From NCBI RefSeq assembly GCF_000281065.1, contig NZ_AKKK01000011.1:1-64000 (forward strand): a DNA stretch of 64,000 nucleotides. The letters run 5' to 3'. Positions 35,427-44,239 of this stretch are shown piece after piece. Within the stretch, counting starts at the first letter, position 1; the number at the start of each line of letters is the position of its first letter. This stretch comes from Arthrobacter sp. M2012083 (GTDB taxonomy: Bacteria; Actinomycetota; Actinomycetes; Actinomycetales; Micrococcaceae). Made by a program: the position numbers and the translations under genes. The notes below the pieces were generated by a model that saw only the letters and a list, made by a program, of their open reading frames with translations, was not told the origin of the DNA and ran no database searches.

Positions 35427-37033
35427 TGGACGTCTGGTCCTCCCTGATGGACGGTTTCGCGACCGCCCTCACCCCCATGAACCTCTTGTTCGCCGTGATC
35501 GGCGTACTCCTGGGCACCGCCGTCGGCGTCCTTCCCGGGCTGGGCCCGGCGATGACTGTGGCGTTGCTGCTTCCTGTCACCGCCGCCTTGGAGCCCACCA
35601 GCGCCTTCATCATGTTCGCCGGCATCTACTACGGCGGCATGTTCGGCGGTTCCACCACATCCATCCTCCTCAATACACCCGGTGAATCGTCGTCGGTGGT
35701 GACTGCCATCGAAGGCAACAAGATGGCCAAAGCCGGTAGGGCCGCACAGGCGCTGGCCACCGCGGCCATCGGTTCGTTCATCGCCGGAACCATCGGCACG
35801 GCACTACTGGCGGTCTTCGCCCCCATCGTGGTGCAGTTCGCCGTGAGCCTGGGTGCTCCCAGCTACTTTGCCATCATGGTCCTCGCGCTGCTGGCGGTGA
35901 CCGCCGTCCTTGGCTCGTCCAGGCTCCGCGGATTCGCGTCGCTGGCCCTTGGTTTGGCCATCGGGCTGGTGGGCATCGACTCCGTAACCGGCCAACGCCG
36001 TTTGACCTTCGGCCAGCCCCTCCTGGTGGACGGTTTGGACATCGTGGTGGTCGCCGTCGCGATCTTCGCCGTGGGTGAAGCCCTCTGGGTTGCGGCCCAC
36101 CTGCGTCGCACGCCTCTTCATGTCATCCCGGTGGGTCGTCCCTGGATGGGCAAGAAGGACTGGGGCCGTTCCTGGAAGCCTTGGCTTCGCGGCACCGCCT
36201 TTGGCTTCCCGTTCGGTGCCCTGCCCGCCGGTGGCGCGGAAATCCCCACCTTCCTCTCTTACGTCACCGAGAAACGGCTCACCAAGCACCCGGAAGAGTT
36301 CGGCAAGGGCGCCATCGAAGGCGTCGCCGGACCCGAAGCGGCCAACAATGCTGCCGCCGCCGGTACCATGACACCGCTGCTCGCACTCGGCCTCCCCACC
36401 AACGCGACAGCCGCCGTCATGCTTGCAGCCTTCACGTCCTATGGCATCCAACCCGGCCCGCAGCTGTTCTCCAGCGAAGGACCGCTGGTGTGGGCACTCA
36501 TTGCGAGCCTCTTCATCGGCAACTTCCTGCTCCTGCTCATCAACCTGCCCTTGGCCCCGGTCTGGGCAAAGCTGCTGCAGCTCCCCCGCCCCTACCTCTA
36601 CGCGGGCATCCTGTTCTTCGCTACCCTGGGTGCCTACTCGGTCAACCTGCAGGCCTTCGATCTTGTGATCCTGCTGGTGCTCGGTGCCCTCGGATTCATG
36701 ATGCGGCGATTTGGACTTCCGGTCCTGCCGCTGATCCTCGGCGTCATCCTGGGCCCGCGCATTGAGGGCCAGCTCCGCAAGACGCTGCAGCTGAGCGCCG
36801 GCGATCCCGCTGGCCTGTTCAGCGAGCCCATCGCGATCGTGGTCTACATCATCGTGGCGCTCATCCTGGTGTGGCCGTTCATCTTCAAGCTCATCCGGCG
36901 CAACCGTCCTGTGGCGGCCACAGCGGTTCCGGGTAACTCCGGCGCCACGGTCCCGAGGGAAGCCGGCGGCGTCAGCCACGGCAGCCACCGCGCCGACGGA
37001 ACAGCAGACGGCGACGGCGGAAGCGACGGCTAG
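35426..37033 (+). CDS. tctA: Tripartite tricarboxylate transporter permease TctA
   Basis: A 535-residue permease with about 12 membrane helices. The duplicated TctA signatures are seen: [94 protein letters not shown]. The two halves are an inverted repeat of one fold. The 35-residue hydrophilic C-terminal tail rich in Gly, Asp and Ala is extra. Uptake is driven by the sodium or proton gradient. Confidence 0.93.
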   Translation: MDVWSSLMDGFATALTPMNLLFAVIGVLLGTAVGVLPGLGPAMTVALLLPVTAALEPTSAFIMFAGIYYGGMFGGSTTSILLNTPGESSSVVTAIEGNKMAKAGRAAQALATAAIGSFIAGTIGTALLAVFAPIVVQFAVSLGAPSYFAIMVLALLAVTAVLGSSRLRGFASLALGLAIGLVGIDSVTGQRRLTFGQPLLVDGLDIVVVAVAIFAVGEALWVAAHLRRTPLHVIPVGRPWMGKKDWGRSWKPWLRGTAFGFPFGALPAGGAEIPTFLSYVTEKRLTKHPEEFGKGAIEGVAGPEAANNAAAAGTMTPLLALGLPTNATAAVMLAAFTSYGIQPGPQLFSSEGPLVWALIASLFIGNFLLLLINLPLAPVWAKLLQLPRPYLYAGILFFATLGAYSVNLQAFDLVILLVLGALGFMMRRFGLPVLPLILGVILGPRIEGQLRKTLQLSAGDPAGLFSEPIAIVVYIIVALILVWPFIFKLIRRNRPVAATAVPGNSGATVPREAGGVSHGSHRADGTADGDGGSDG

Positions 37034-37090
37034 CCTGGCGCCTGGCGATGCCAGCCGCCTCCCCAACAACCAAGCCAACAAGGAGAAACC

Positions 37091-37483
37091 ATGACAATCG
37101 TGGTGGGATACGTCCCCACACCAGAAGGCGAAGCGGCGTTGACGCAGGCCATCGCCGAGGCCAAGAAGAGCAATGACACCCTCCTGGTCATCAACTCCTC
37201 CAAGGGCGACGCCTTGGTGGACAACCGGTACGCCCAGGAGCCGGACATCCAGAGCATCGAGGAGCGGCTCGCTGACCAAGGCATCCAGCACATCATCAAG
37301 CAACCGGTCCGCGGCCATGACGCGGCTGCCGAAGTCCTGGACGCAGCGGACGAGAATGATGCCGATCTGATTGTCATCGGCCTTCGCCGCCGCAGCCCGG
37401 TAGGCAAGCTCATCATGGGCAGCGTCTCCCAGCGGATCCTGCTGGAGGCGGACTGCCCGGTCCTGGCGGTGAAAGCGGACTAA
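37091..37483 (+). CDS. Universal stress protein family
   Basis: A 130-residue UspA-fold protein. It starts TIVVGYVPTPEGEAALTQAIAEAKK and ends with VLDAADENDADLIVIGLRRRSPVGKLIMGSVSQRILLEADCPVLAVK, containing the ATP-binding G-2x-G-9x-G(S/T) motif. AGGAGAAACC precedes ATG. It lies 57 bp after tctA and shares its terminator, so it is likely the fourth gene of the operon; small Usp proteins often accompany TTT and TRAP transporters, possibly as regulators. Cytoplasmic. Confidence 0.9.
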   Translation: MTIVVGYVPTPEGEAALTQAIAEAKKSNDTLLVINSSKGDALVDNRYAQEPDIQSIEERLADQGIQHIIKQPVRGHDAAAEVLDAADENDADLIVIGLRRRSPVGKLIMGSVSQRILLEADCPVLAVKAD

Positions 37484-37494
37484 GTAAGGCATTA

Positions 37495-37544
37495 AACGCA
37501 CGACGACGGCTGGTCACCTGGGTGACCAGCCGTCGTCGTGCGTT
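37495..37544. terminator. Strong bidirectional hairpin terminator
   Basis: A 24-bp perfect stem with almost no loop (AACGCACGACGACGGCTGG onward) lies between the convergent Usp and GH32 genes. Confidence 0.88.
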
Positions 37545-37552
37545 CGGCCGGT

Positions 37553-40144
37553 TTAGCCGCCCCACATCGCTGGGTTGAGCGGCGTCACGGTCATGCTTTC
37601 AAGACGTGCAGTGCCTCCTTCGGAAAAAACCGAGATTGCGTTGGCGCCGGCGGTTGGAAAGACCTGGTCGGTAATGGTTGTCAGACCGTCCTGTGCAAAA
37701 ACCTCCACAGATGCCCGGTCCACATACACCCGCAGGTGGATCCTGCCATTGATCAACTCCACCTTCGCGTCCTCGACTGAACTGAAGGCGGGATGGAAGC
37801 CTTCGTTGCCGGAGTTGGTCCGGTCGATGGCGAGCCGCTGAGTGCCCGTCGCGTAACCGATCCTTGTTGATTCGTTGGCGTTTCCGAGCACTTTCAGGCC
37901 GAACGCGGACGCGCTACCCGGGGAGAACTCAGCATCGATCTGCACCACGTCGCCTGCGATCGGAAGAGTGGTGGTTCCCGGTTGGAGGTCCTGCGCGGGC
38001 GCCGTGTAGGACGCGGCCGTGTTCTTCAGCGCGTCCGCCTGTGACACCACCTCCTGCCGCAGCCTTGGTCCGGCAGGAGTCTGTGTGAGAGCCACCTCAC
38101 GCGGCAGGGCCATGCTTCCGCGCCAGGTTGAAGTGGGCGTGTTTTGGCCGTAATCCCAGTTGTTCATCCAGCCCAGCATGATGCGCTTACCAGCGGGGGC
38201 GCTATTGAAGGAAACCGCCGCGTAGTAGTCCCGGCCCCAGTCCAGCCAATCGTGTTGCTCCACATGGGATACGTCCGAGGAAACAAATTCGTCCGCCAGG
38301 ATGTGCCCCCATCCGCCCCTGTTGTTGTCCACGATCCTGATGGTGGCCTGGCTGCCCTTATAGGCGCTGACGTCCCAAGCGTTCCATTTCAAGTGCTCGG
38401 AATCGGCGCCGGTGGCGGTCCGGACCGTCTGACCGTTGACCACCAGGTTCACTGTGGTTTCGACGCTGCGGACCTTGGCCGGCTCGGAACCAAGGACCAT
38501 GTTGTCCAGCGTCAGATGACCCCAAGGGCCGGTCGCGTTGTCCACAATTCTGATGCGGGCACTTTGGCCGTGCCAAGGGGAAACATCCCAGTTTTGCCAG
38601 TTCAGGTCCCCCGAACCAGCGCCGTTCGCAGTGCGGACTGGCATCCCGCCCACCAGCAGCTCGACCTGCAGTTGTCCATCGGTGCGGCTGCCGCCGCCGA
38701 GGAGGAAAGCGATATTGGTGTTGGTCAGGTAGAACTCAGGGGACGTGATAGTGCCGACGTTGTTGTCTTGGTACGGCCCGCCTTCGAAGGTGTTGATCCT
38801 TTTCCCGATGGCGAATTCACCGCCCGACGTCGATGGGTTCAGCGCCGCTTGGAAGTTGCCTGTGAGTTGCCAGCCGGCTTGAGTGAGCGTTCCGGAGTAG
38901 TCGAAACCGTCAAACAGCAGGTATCCCGGAGGGGCTTGGTTTCCCGATTGTTTCCCGTATTCCTGAGGATGGTTTCCGCCCCCGACCAGGAAGTTAAGGT
39001 AGTCCTTGTCCAGCGTGAAGGGGGCGGATTCCATAGTGCCAACCGGGGCGTCTCCGCCGTGGAATCCGTTCACCAGCCCGGCGCCAATGTGACCGGTGAC
39101 TTGCTGTTGCCCCGGAAGGGCCCCTGTGGCCGGCGCACTTGCCCAAGGACCTGAACTGGTGGATGGATCGTTCTGGATGTTCCAGCCGGTGAAGCTGCCG
39201 CCGTTGAAACCGGCCAGGACGTCGCCGGGTGGAAGCTGGCTGGCAGAATCGATGTTTTCGGCGGTGAATGTTGTCCCGTTGAAGTCCCCAACGAAATATT
39301 GTCCGCCGCTGCCGCCGCCAACCGCACCGGGATTGATGTTCACGGCCAGCACCCACTTGACGTTGTTGGGGTCCCCATCAACGGGTAAGGGGAACAAATC
39401 AGGACACTCCCACTGCCCGCCAACGGCGTTTGCCGGCCCGAAATCCGACAGGTAATTCCAGTCCTTCAGGTTGGTGCTCTGATACAAAAGGACCCGGCGC
39501 TCATCGGCTTCCACCGCGGCCATCACCCAATAGTCTGCTCCGGACGCATTGTCGTACCAGAAGACCTTGGGGTCACGGAAGCTGGAGGTGTTCCGGTTGA
39601 GGACGGGATTGCTGCCGTATTTGGTCCAGCTTTGCCCGTCGTCGAGGCTATAGGCCAGCGATTGCGCCTGTTTGCCTGCCAGACTTGGATGGGCGCCCGT
39701 GTAGTTGCTCGTGTACACAGCTACCATTGGGGGGTTCTGCAAGGTCCCAAACCCGCTGCTGTTCCGGGTGTCCACCACCACGGATCCGGAGAAGATCTCC
39801 TCGATGACGTTATTGTTTCCGTCGCGGCCGCGCGGGATGGCGAGGGGATGCTCTTCCCAGTGGATCAGGTCTGTTGATGAGGCATGACCCCAGCTCATGT
39901 TCCCCCACCCCGTTCCCTCAGGGTTGTACTGGTAATACATGTGGTACTTGCCGTTGTGGTAGACGAGCCCGTTGGGATCGTTCATCCAGTTGGCCTCAGG
40001 TGTGTAGTGCAGATAGGGCCGATACTGCTGCGTGGACGGTTCCGGATCGGTGGCGCGCGCAGCATTCGTGGCGATGGTGAACGAAGCAGCGGTGAGGGCC
40101 ACCACCGTCCCAAGTGACAGCAAAGCTTTGGTGCGTCTGGTCAT
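37553..40144 (-). CDS. Secreted GH32 fructan hydrolase (levanase/exo-inulinase type) with inserted modules
   Basis: An 863-residue exported beta-fructosidase. A Sec signal peptide covers about residues 1-31. The GH32 triad is complete: nucleophile Asp56 (WMNDPNG), Asp191 (SFRDPKVF) and acid/base Glu246 (WECPDLFPLP). A block of roughly 320 residues (about 300-625) interrupts the five-bladed propeller between blades that are adjacent in the other GH32 here. It includes two related repeats (LNWQNWDVSPW..IRIVDN and LKWNAWDVSAY..IRIVDN), probably beta-sandwich carbohydrate-binding modules. The normal C-terminal beta-sandwich follows (ASVEVFAQDGLT). ATG 40144 follows GAAAGG. It is co-transcribed with the GH91 gene upstream. 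Confidence 0.9.
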   Translation of the reverse strand: MTRRTKALLSLGTVVALTAASFTIATNAARATDPEPSTQQYRPYLHYTPEANWMNDPNGLVYHNGKYHMYYQYNPEGTGWGNMSWGHASSTDLIHWEEHPLAIPRGRDGNNNVIEEIFSGSVVVDTRNSSGFGTLQNPPMVAVYTSNYTGAHPSLAGKQAQSLAYSLDDGQSWTKYGSNPVLNRNTSSFRDPKVFWYDNASGADYWVMAAVEADERRVLLYQSTNLKDWNYLSDFGPANAVGGQWECPDLFPLPVDGDPNNVKWVLAVNINPGAVGGGSGGQYFVGDFNGTTFTAENIDSASQLPPGDVLAGFNGGSFTGWNIQNDPSTSSGPWASAPATGALPGQQQVTGHIGAGLVNGFHGGDAPVGTMESAPFTLDKDYLNFLVGGGNHPQEYGKQSGNQAPPGYLLFDGFDYSGTLTQAGWQLTGNFQAALNPSTSGGEFAIGKRINTFEGGPYQDNNVGTITSPEFYLTNTNIAFLLGGGSRTDGQLQVELLVGGMPVRTANGAGSGDLNWQNWDVSPWHGQSARIRIVDNATGPWGHLTLDNMVLGSEPAKVRSVETTVNLVVNGQTVRTATGADSEHLKWNAWDVSAYKGSQATIRIVDNNRGGWGHILADEFVSSDVSHVEQHDWLDWGRDYYAAVSFNSAPAGKRIMLGWMNNWDYGQNTPTSTWRGSMALPREVALTQTPAGPRLRQEVVSQADALKNTAASYTAPAQDLQPGTTTLPIAGDVVQIDAEFSPGSASAFGLKVLGNANESTRIGYATGTQRLAIDRTNSGNEGFHPAFSSVEDAKVELINGRIHLRVYVDRASVEVFAQDGLTTITDQVFPTAGANAISVFSEGGTARLESMTVTPLNPAMWGG

Positions 40145-40183
40145 CTTTGACAGACCTTTCAAGAGTGCTTGCCTAGGGGGTTG

Positions 40184-41389
40184 TTACGGAGTCGCCCTGA
40201 AGGAGTGGCTGCTCTGGAAGGGTTGGAACTGAGCTTGGGTTCCGCTGTCCAGGACTTTGGTTCCGGTAGTGGACGAGTCAAGGGTGACGGTGTGCACCGC
40301 GATTGCTGACACCGTGTTGTTGGTGGCGATGAAGTTGTTGTTCCCAGATGCCACCAGGATGATGGTGGGCGTCTGTCCCGGTGGTTTTACGGACCCGGAC
40401 GGGACGTCGTAGCTGAAATGGTTGCCTGTCACGGTGTTGTTGCTGCCGGCAAGGTGAACCAGGCCGAAGAGATCATCCAGTCCGTTGTTGTACGGCTTAA
40501 GGGGGTCGAATGGTTCCATCTGACGGAGAAAGTGATTGGCCCCCACCAGGTTCTCGGTGCAACTCCCCTCAAAATTCACCATCCCGGGGTAGAACGCATG
40601 GAATCGGTTGGACGTGATGGACGATCGGGCGCAGTCCTTGAAGTGCACACTGCTCTTGCCTCGAGGGAACACGTTGTTGCCTGTCACCAGGAGGCCCCAA
40701 TGCCCCTCCGCGAAGATGGAGAACCCAACGAAGCCCGCGCCGATGAGGTTGTCCGTGACTTTCGAAGCCTGGCCTGAGCCCGTGAGTTCAATGCAAGAGC
40801 CACATTCAGCGAGGAAATTGCCGCTGACGCTGAGGGCATCCGTGTCCCGCACCACCAGGCCGTGCTCCAGGTACACCATGCCCATCCCTTCAACCCTGCA
40901 GGAATCGTTGGCAGAATCGAAGCGGATGCCTGTCTTGCCGTTGGTGTAATCGTTCTCGTTGGCCCCGAAAGAGACTCCGTCCAGGCAGAAGTTCTGGAAC
41001 ACCACGGAACTAAGCCGTGGATCGCCCGTCCGGTAAACACGGAAGGCGTCGCTGTTCCCATCAGTGTTTTCCACCCGGATTCGGCTGCCACCAGGATTAA
41101 TTTCGTGCCAGGTGGACGTGTTGCCGGCGTTGTAACGGATACTCAGCGAGGTAAAACCGTGCCCGGAACCGCGGATAGTCAGATAACTGATGTCCACGTT
41201 CACACGGGTTTTGAGCGAGTAGTCTCCCGGCGGAATGTAGATCACGGCGCCCGGCTTGGATGCCTGATTGGTCTGCTGGCTCTTGATGTCAGCGATGATG
41301 CTGTTCATGATGAGCCCGATGTCGTTGTATGGGGTTGCGCTTGGGTTCCCTGGAACGCTCCAGGTGGTGACGTCGTAGACAGTGGTCAA
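40184..41389 (-). CDS. Inulin fructotransferase, GH91 (DFA-forming), without its signal peptide
   Basis: A 401-residue right-handed beta-helix enzyme. It resembles DFA III-forming inulin fructotransferase: TVYDVTTW near the N-terminus, GAVIYIPPGDYSLKTRVNVDISYLTIRGSGHGF, NFLAECGSCIELTGSGQASKVTDNLIGAGF, LLVTGNNVFPRG and the final VLDSGTQAQ. IFTases cut inulin from its end and release a cyclic difructose anhydride (I or III; not distinguishable here). The start is TTG 41389 with GAGGAG eight bases upstream, and lacks a leader. A Tat leader typical for this enzyme is encoded just upstream but is separated by a stop and a frame change. Export is therefore uncertain. Confidence 0.88.
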   Translation of the reverse strand: MTTVYDVTTWSVPGNPSATPYNDIGLIMNSIIADIKSQQTNQASKPGAVIYIPPGDYSLKTRVNVDISYLTIRGSGHGFTSLSIRYNAGNTSTWHEINPGGSRIRVENTDGNSDAFRVYRTGDPRLSSVVFQNFCLDGVSFGANENDYTNGKTGIRFDSANDSCRVEGMGMVYLEHGLVVRDTDALSVSGNFLAECGSCIELTGSGQASKVTDNLIGAGFVGFSIFAEGHWGLLVTGNNVFPRGKSSVHFKDCARSSITSNRFHAFYPGMVNFEGSCTENLVGANHFLRQMEPFDPLKPYNNGLDDLFGLVHLAGSNNTVTGNHFSYDVPSGSVKPPGQTPTIILVASGNNNFIATNNTVSAIAVHTVTLDSSTTGTKVLDSGTQAQFQPFQSSHSFRATP

Positions 41390-41448
41390 AGCTGGTTCTC
41401 CTCATCGTTGGGGTACTGCTTGAACGGTGTGTTGCACCGCTGATCGGC

Positions 41449-41628
41449 CTAAAGGACTCCAATAATTGCCCTGTGGCCGGACGTGGCCGGCAACGGACCA
41501 GGGGTTTGCTGCGCAGCGCGCGCCTGCGCCGCCTCGGGCTTGGAAGAGAGTGCGATGACGGCCGCGACCGCTGCCGCCGGGAACATCCGGAGGATGCTCC
41601 TTCGGCTGATGGTGGATGGTTGTTTCAC
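41449..41628 (-). CDS. Short ORF: detached Tat signal peptide of the GH91 enzyme
   Basis: A 59-residue frame from GTG 41628 with AAAGGAG close upstream. It has a twin-arginine motif (SRRSILRMFPAAAV), a hydrophobic core (AAVIAL) and an A-x-A-like end (AAQARA), followed by QQTPGPLPAT, the Pro/Ala linker style seen before the mature part of secreted inulin fructotransferases. It stops at 41449, 59 bp before the TTG start of the enzyme, which is in another frame. Either the leader has been split off by mutation, or it is translated as a separate peptide. A sequencing error would need at least two changes, a stop and a frame shift. Confidence 0.55.
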   Translation of the reverse strand: MKQPSTISRRSILRMFPAAAVAAVIALSSKPEAAQARAAQQTPGPLPATSGHRAIIGVL

Positions 41629-41777
41629 AGTTCTCCTTTGAAGTGGGCTTCGAGCCTGTCTGTGACCGGTTGCTGCGGGAAAGCTTGCAGAGCCGCTCCC
41701 CTTGCCGCCTGGTTCACCCGCAAGGAATGGAGCGAAGGGCAGGAAAAGGTTCGGGTTGTGATTGCACGCTGCCAAAA

Positions 41778-41839
41778 TTGCCAAAACGATTTATCGCGAG
41801 CTGGGAGAAACACTAAGCGGTGGTGAAGAAGGGTGTCAA
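41778..41839 (-). promoter_or_regulatory. Leftward promoter and LacI-type operator for GH91-GH32
   Basis: Reading leftward, TTGACA (41839-41834) and TTAGTG (41816-41811) are spaced by 17 bp. Downstream lies TTGCCAAAACGAT (41778-41790), a half-plus match to the operator of the opposite arm. Confidence 0.6.
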
Positions 41840-41890
41840 CGACAAAATCCTGGCGGATTTTTTGGCAACGGCGGCCGGCCAAAGTGACGC

Positions 41891-41946
41891 TTGACACTTC
41901 TCAAGAGACGGTCCTACAGTGTTGCCAAGTCGTTTTGGCAAAACGA
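41891..41946 (+). promoter_or_regulatory. Rightward promoter and LacI-type operator of the ABC/GH91 operon
   Basis: TTGACA (41891-41896), 18 bp, TACAGT (41915-41920), then the palindrome TCGTTTT-GGC-AAAACGA (41930-41946) just past the -10, where a repressor would block transcription. The LacI-family gene at 46716 in the same operon is the likely repressor. Confidence 0.7.
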
Positions 41947-42001
41947 TTCTTCACCCCAAACAGTCTTGCCATCCCGTTCGAGAGAAAGTGAGTCGACAGC
42001 G

Positions 42002-43279
42002 ATGTCCACTCGAAACACCATCTCCAGGCTCGTCACCCTTGGCGGCGTCTGCACCGCCGTCGCACTCGCGGCTACCGGATGCGGCGCAGGGGGCCCGGCA
42101 CCAACGTCGGGTAGCGCCGCAGGCACCGTCAACGTCCTGGTGGAAGCCGGCGGTCATGCCGAACTCACCGGCGTTGCCGAACAGTGCAAGAAGGACACCG
42201 GAATCGACGTCAACTTTGTGGAACTGCCTTACGACGGCATGTTCAACCGGCTCTCCAGCGAATTCTCTTCCGGCAACGTTTCCTTCGACGTCGCCGCACT
42301 CGACTCCGTGTGGCTTCCGAGCTTCAAGGATGCGGTCCAGCCCATCGACGAAATCTTCACTGACGAGGCCAAGAAGGACATCTTCCCCGCGCTGGTCAAG
42401 GAAGCAAACGTGGACGGCCACTTCATCGGCCTGCCGGCGTGGACCAATGCCGAGATCATCCTCTACCGCCAGGACCTCTTCGAAGACGCCAAAAACAAGG
42501 CCGACTTCCAGTCAAAGTACGGCTATGAACTCGCCGCACCCACCACGTGGAAGCAGTACCAGGACATTTCGGAGTTCTTCACCAAGGACGGAATGTACGG
42601 CACGGATGTCAAGGGCGCCGTGGAAACTGAATGGCTTGCCCACGTCCTGCAGGCCGGCTCCCCCATGGTCCTCGACGGCGACAACGTAGTAATCGATAAC
42701 GCAGCCCATAAAGAAGCACTCGACTTCTACGTAAGCCTGACAAAGTCGGCGCCTCCGGGTGCTGCACAAGTTGACTGGGCCGCAGCCCAGAACTTGTTCA
42801 ACCAGGGCAAGACCGCCATGACCCGCTTCTGGGCGCACGCTTACCGTCAGATCCCCAAGGATTCACCGGTGGCAGGCAAAGTGGGAGCCGCAGCAATGAT
42901 TGGCGGCAGCGCCGGCGTCGCAGGTGTTCCGGGACCTTGGTACCTGTCCGTCCCGAAGGCCACCAAGAACGCAGACTCCGCAAAGAAGTTCATCAAGTGC
43001 GCCTACGACCATAACGGCCTGGGCATTGAATCCAGCCTCGGCCTGGCTTCCCGCATCTCCGCTTTCGAGAAGTACCAGGACCAGCCCGGATACGAGAGCT
43101 TCAAGCCACTGATCGAAACCCTCAACGGCAAAGCCACCGCCACCCGCCCGGCAACTGCCAAGTGGCAGCAGATCGTAGACACCGTGCTGGTCCCGCTCCT
43201 GCAGAAGGCGGTAGCTGGCGGCGACTCCGCGACCCTCCTGGCCGACGCCAAGAAGCAGATCCAGGACCTCCTCAAGTAA
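42002..43279 (+). CDS. ABC transporter sugar-binding lipoprotein
   Basis: A 425-residue extracellular solute-binding protein of family 1. The signal ends in a lipobox (LAATGC, Cys27). The fold shows VNVLVEAGGHAELTGVAEQCKKDTGIDVNFVELPYDGMFNRLSSEF and LPAWTNAEIILYRQDLFEDA. ATG 42002 is chosen over the 37-codon upstream extension because that would read through the promoter and operator. As first gene of the operon with a GH91 and GH32 enzyme, it probably binds difructose anhydride or fructo-oligosaccharides. No ATPase is encoded here, so a shared MsmK-type ATPase is expected elsewhere. Confidence 0.9.
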   Translation: MSTRNTISRLVTLGGVCTAVALAATGCGAGGPAPTSGSAAGTVNVLVEAGGHAELTGVAEQCKKDTGIDVNFVELPYDGMFNRLSSEFSSGNVSFDVAALDSVWLPSFKDAVQPIDEIFTDEAKKDIFPALVKEANVDGHFIGLPAWTNAEIILYRQDLFEDAKNKADFQSKYGYELAAPTTWKQYQDISEFFTKDGMYGTDVKGAVETEWLAHVLQAGSPMVLDGDNVVIDNAAHKEALDFYVSLTKSAPPGAAQVDWAAAQNLFNQGKTAMTRFWAHAYRQIPKDSPVAGKVGAAAMIGGSAGVAGVPGPWYLSVPKATKNADSAKKFIKCAYDHNGLGIESSLGLASRISAFEKYQDQPGYESFKPLIETLNGKATATRPATAKWQQIVDTVLVPLLQKAVAGGDSATLLADAKKQIQDLLK

Positions 43280-43351
43280 AGACTCCGCGGCCGGCACCCG
43301 GAACCACAAACTCCGTGCCGGCCGCGGCCCCAACCAGCAGAAGAGAAAATC

Positions 43352-44239
43352 GTGCGCATCTCCGATCGCCGCTTCGCCCTATACCTCATGACCCCGGCGG
43401 CGTTGTTCCTGGCCGTCTTCGTGGCCTACCCGCTGTTCCGCCTCATTGCAGACAGCTTCTTCAAGATCTCGCCCATCGCCGGCGGCCCGCGTGACTTCGT
43501 GGGATTCCAGAACTACGTCACCGCATTCGCCTCCGAAGCCTTCATGGGGGCAGGGTGGCGAACCCTCGCCTACACCTTGGTGGTAGTCACCCTCGAGTTC
43601 GCCCTCGGCCTGGGAATGGCGCTCCTGTTCACCACGCTCGGGCGCAGCTCGCAGGTTTGGCGGACCGTCTTCCTGTATCCGCTGATGATCGCCCCGATTG
43701 TTGCCGGCTTGCTGTGGAAGTTCCTGATGATCGACAACTTCGGCCTCATCGGAACCCTCCTGCACCAGGCGGGTATCCTCTCCAACCCCAACCAGATCGG
43801 GTGGTTGTCAGATCCCAACATTGTGCTGTTCTCGGTGGCTATCCCGGACATCTGGCTCACCACCTCCTTCATGTGCCTCGTACTGTTCGCCGGCCTGCAG
43901 AACATCCCCGGCGACCTCATTGAAGCTGCACGTTTGGACGGCGCCAAGGCACCCGCGCTCCTGTTCCAGATCATCCTTCCGCTCCTCCGTCCGGTGATCG
44001 CAGTGGCGTTGGTTGTCCGAGGAATCGACGCCGCCCGCGCCTTCGACACCATCCTGATTCAAACCAACGGCGGCCCCCAGTCCGCATCCGAAACCATGAG
44101 CCTGCTGATCTACCGCACCATGATCCGCTTCGGCGATCCCGGCTTGGCCAGCGCCATGGGCACTATCTACCTGCTGGCGATGCTCGCCGTCGCATTCTTC
44201 GCGGTGGCCACCATCTGGCGGCCAGGAAAGGACAACTGA
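43352..44239 (+). CDS. Sugar ABC transporter permease (MalF/UgpA type)
   Basis: A 295-residue permease with six membrane helices; begins ALYLMTPAALFLAVFVAYPLFRLIADSF and carries the ATPase-contact loop EAARLDGAKAPALLFQIILPLLRP (the EAA motif). GTG 43352 is close behind AGAAGAGAAAA. The next permease ATG overlaps its TGA by one base. Inner membrane; forms the channel with the MalG-type subunit. Confidence 0.92.
   Translation: MRISDRRFALYLMTPAALFLAVFVAYPLFRLIADSFFKISPIAGGPRDFVGFQNYVTAFASEAFMGAGWRTLAYTLVVVTLEFALGLGMALLFTTLGRSSQVWRTVFLYPLMIAPIVAGLLWKFLMIDNFGLIGTLLHQAGILSNPNQIGWLSDPNIVLFSVAIPDIWLTTSFMCLVLFAGLQNIPGDLIEAARLDGAKAPALLFQIILPLLRPVIAVALVVRGIDAARAFDTILIQTNGGPQSASETMSLLIYRTMIRFGDPGLASAMGTIYLLAMLAVAFFAVATIWRPGKDN

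Noticed and set aside
35804-37501. Long antisense open frame (565 codons) opposite tctA and the Usp gene
   Set aside because: It is a codon-bias shadow of well-supported genes. Its translation is low-complexity and rich in Gly, Asp, Arg and Gln, and resembles no family.
38144-39154. 336-codon + strand frame inside the GH32 insert region
   Set aside because: The GH32 frame is continuous across it with internal repeats; the opposite frame looks like non-coding translation.
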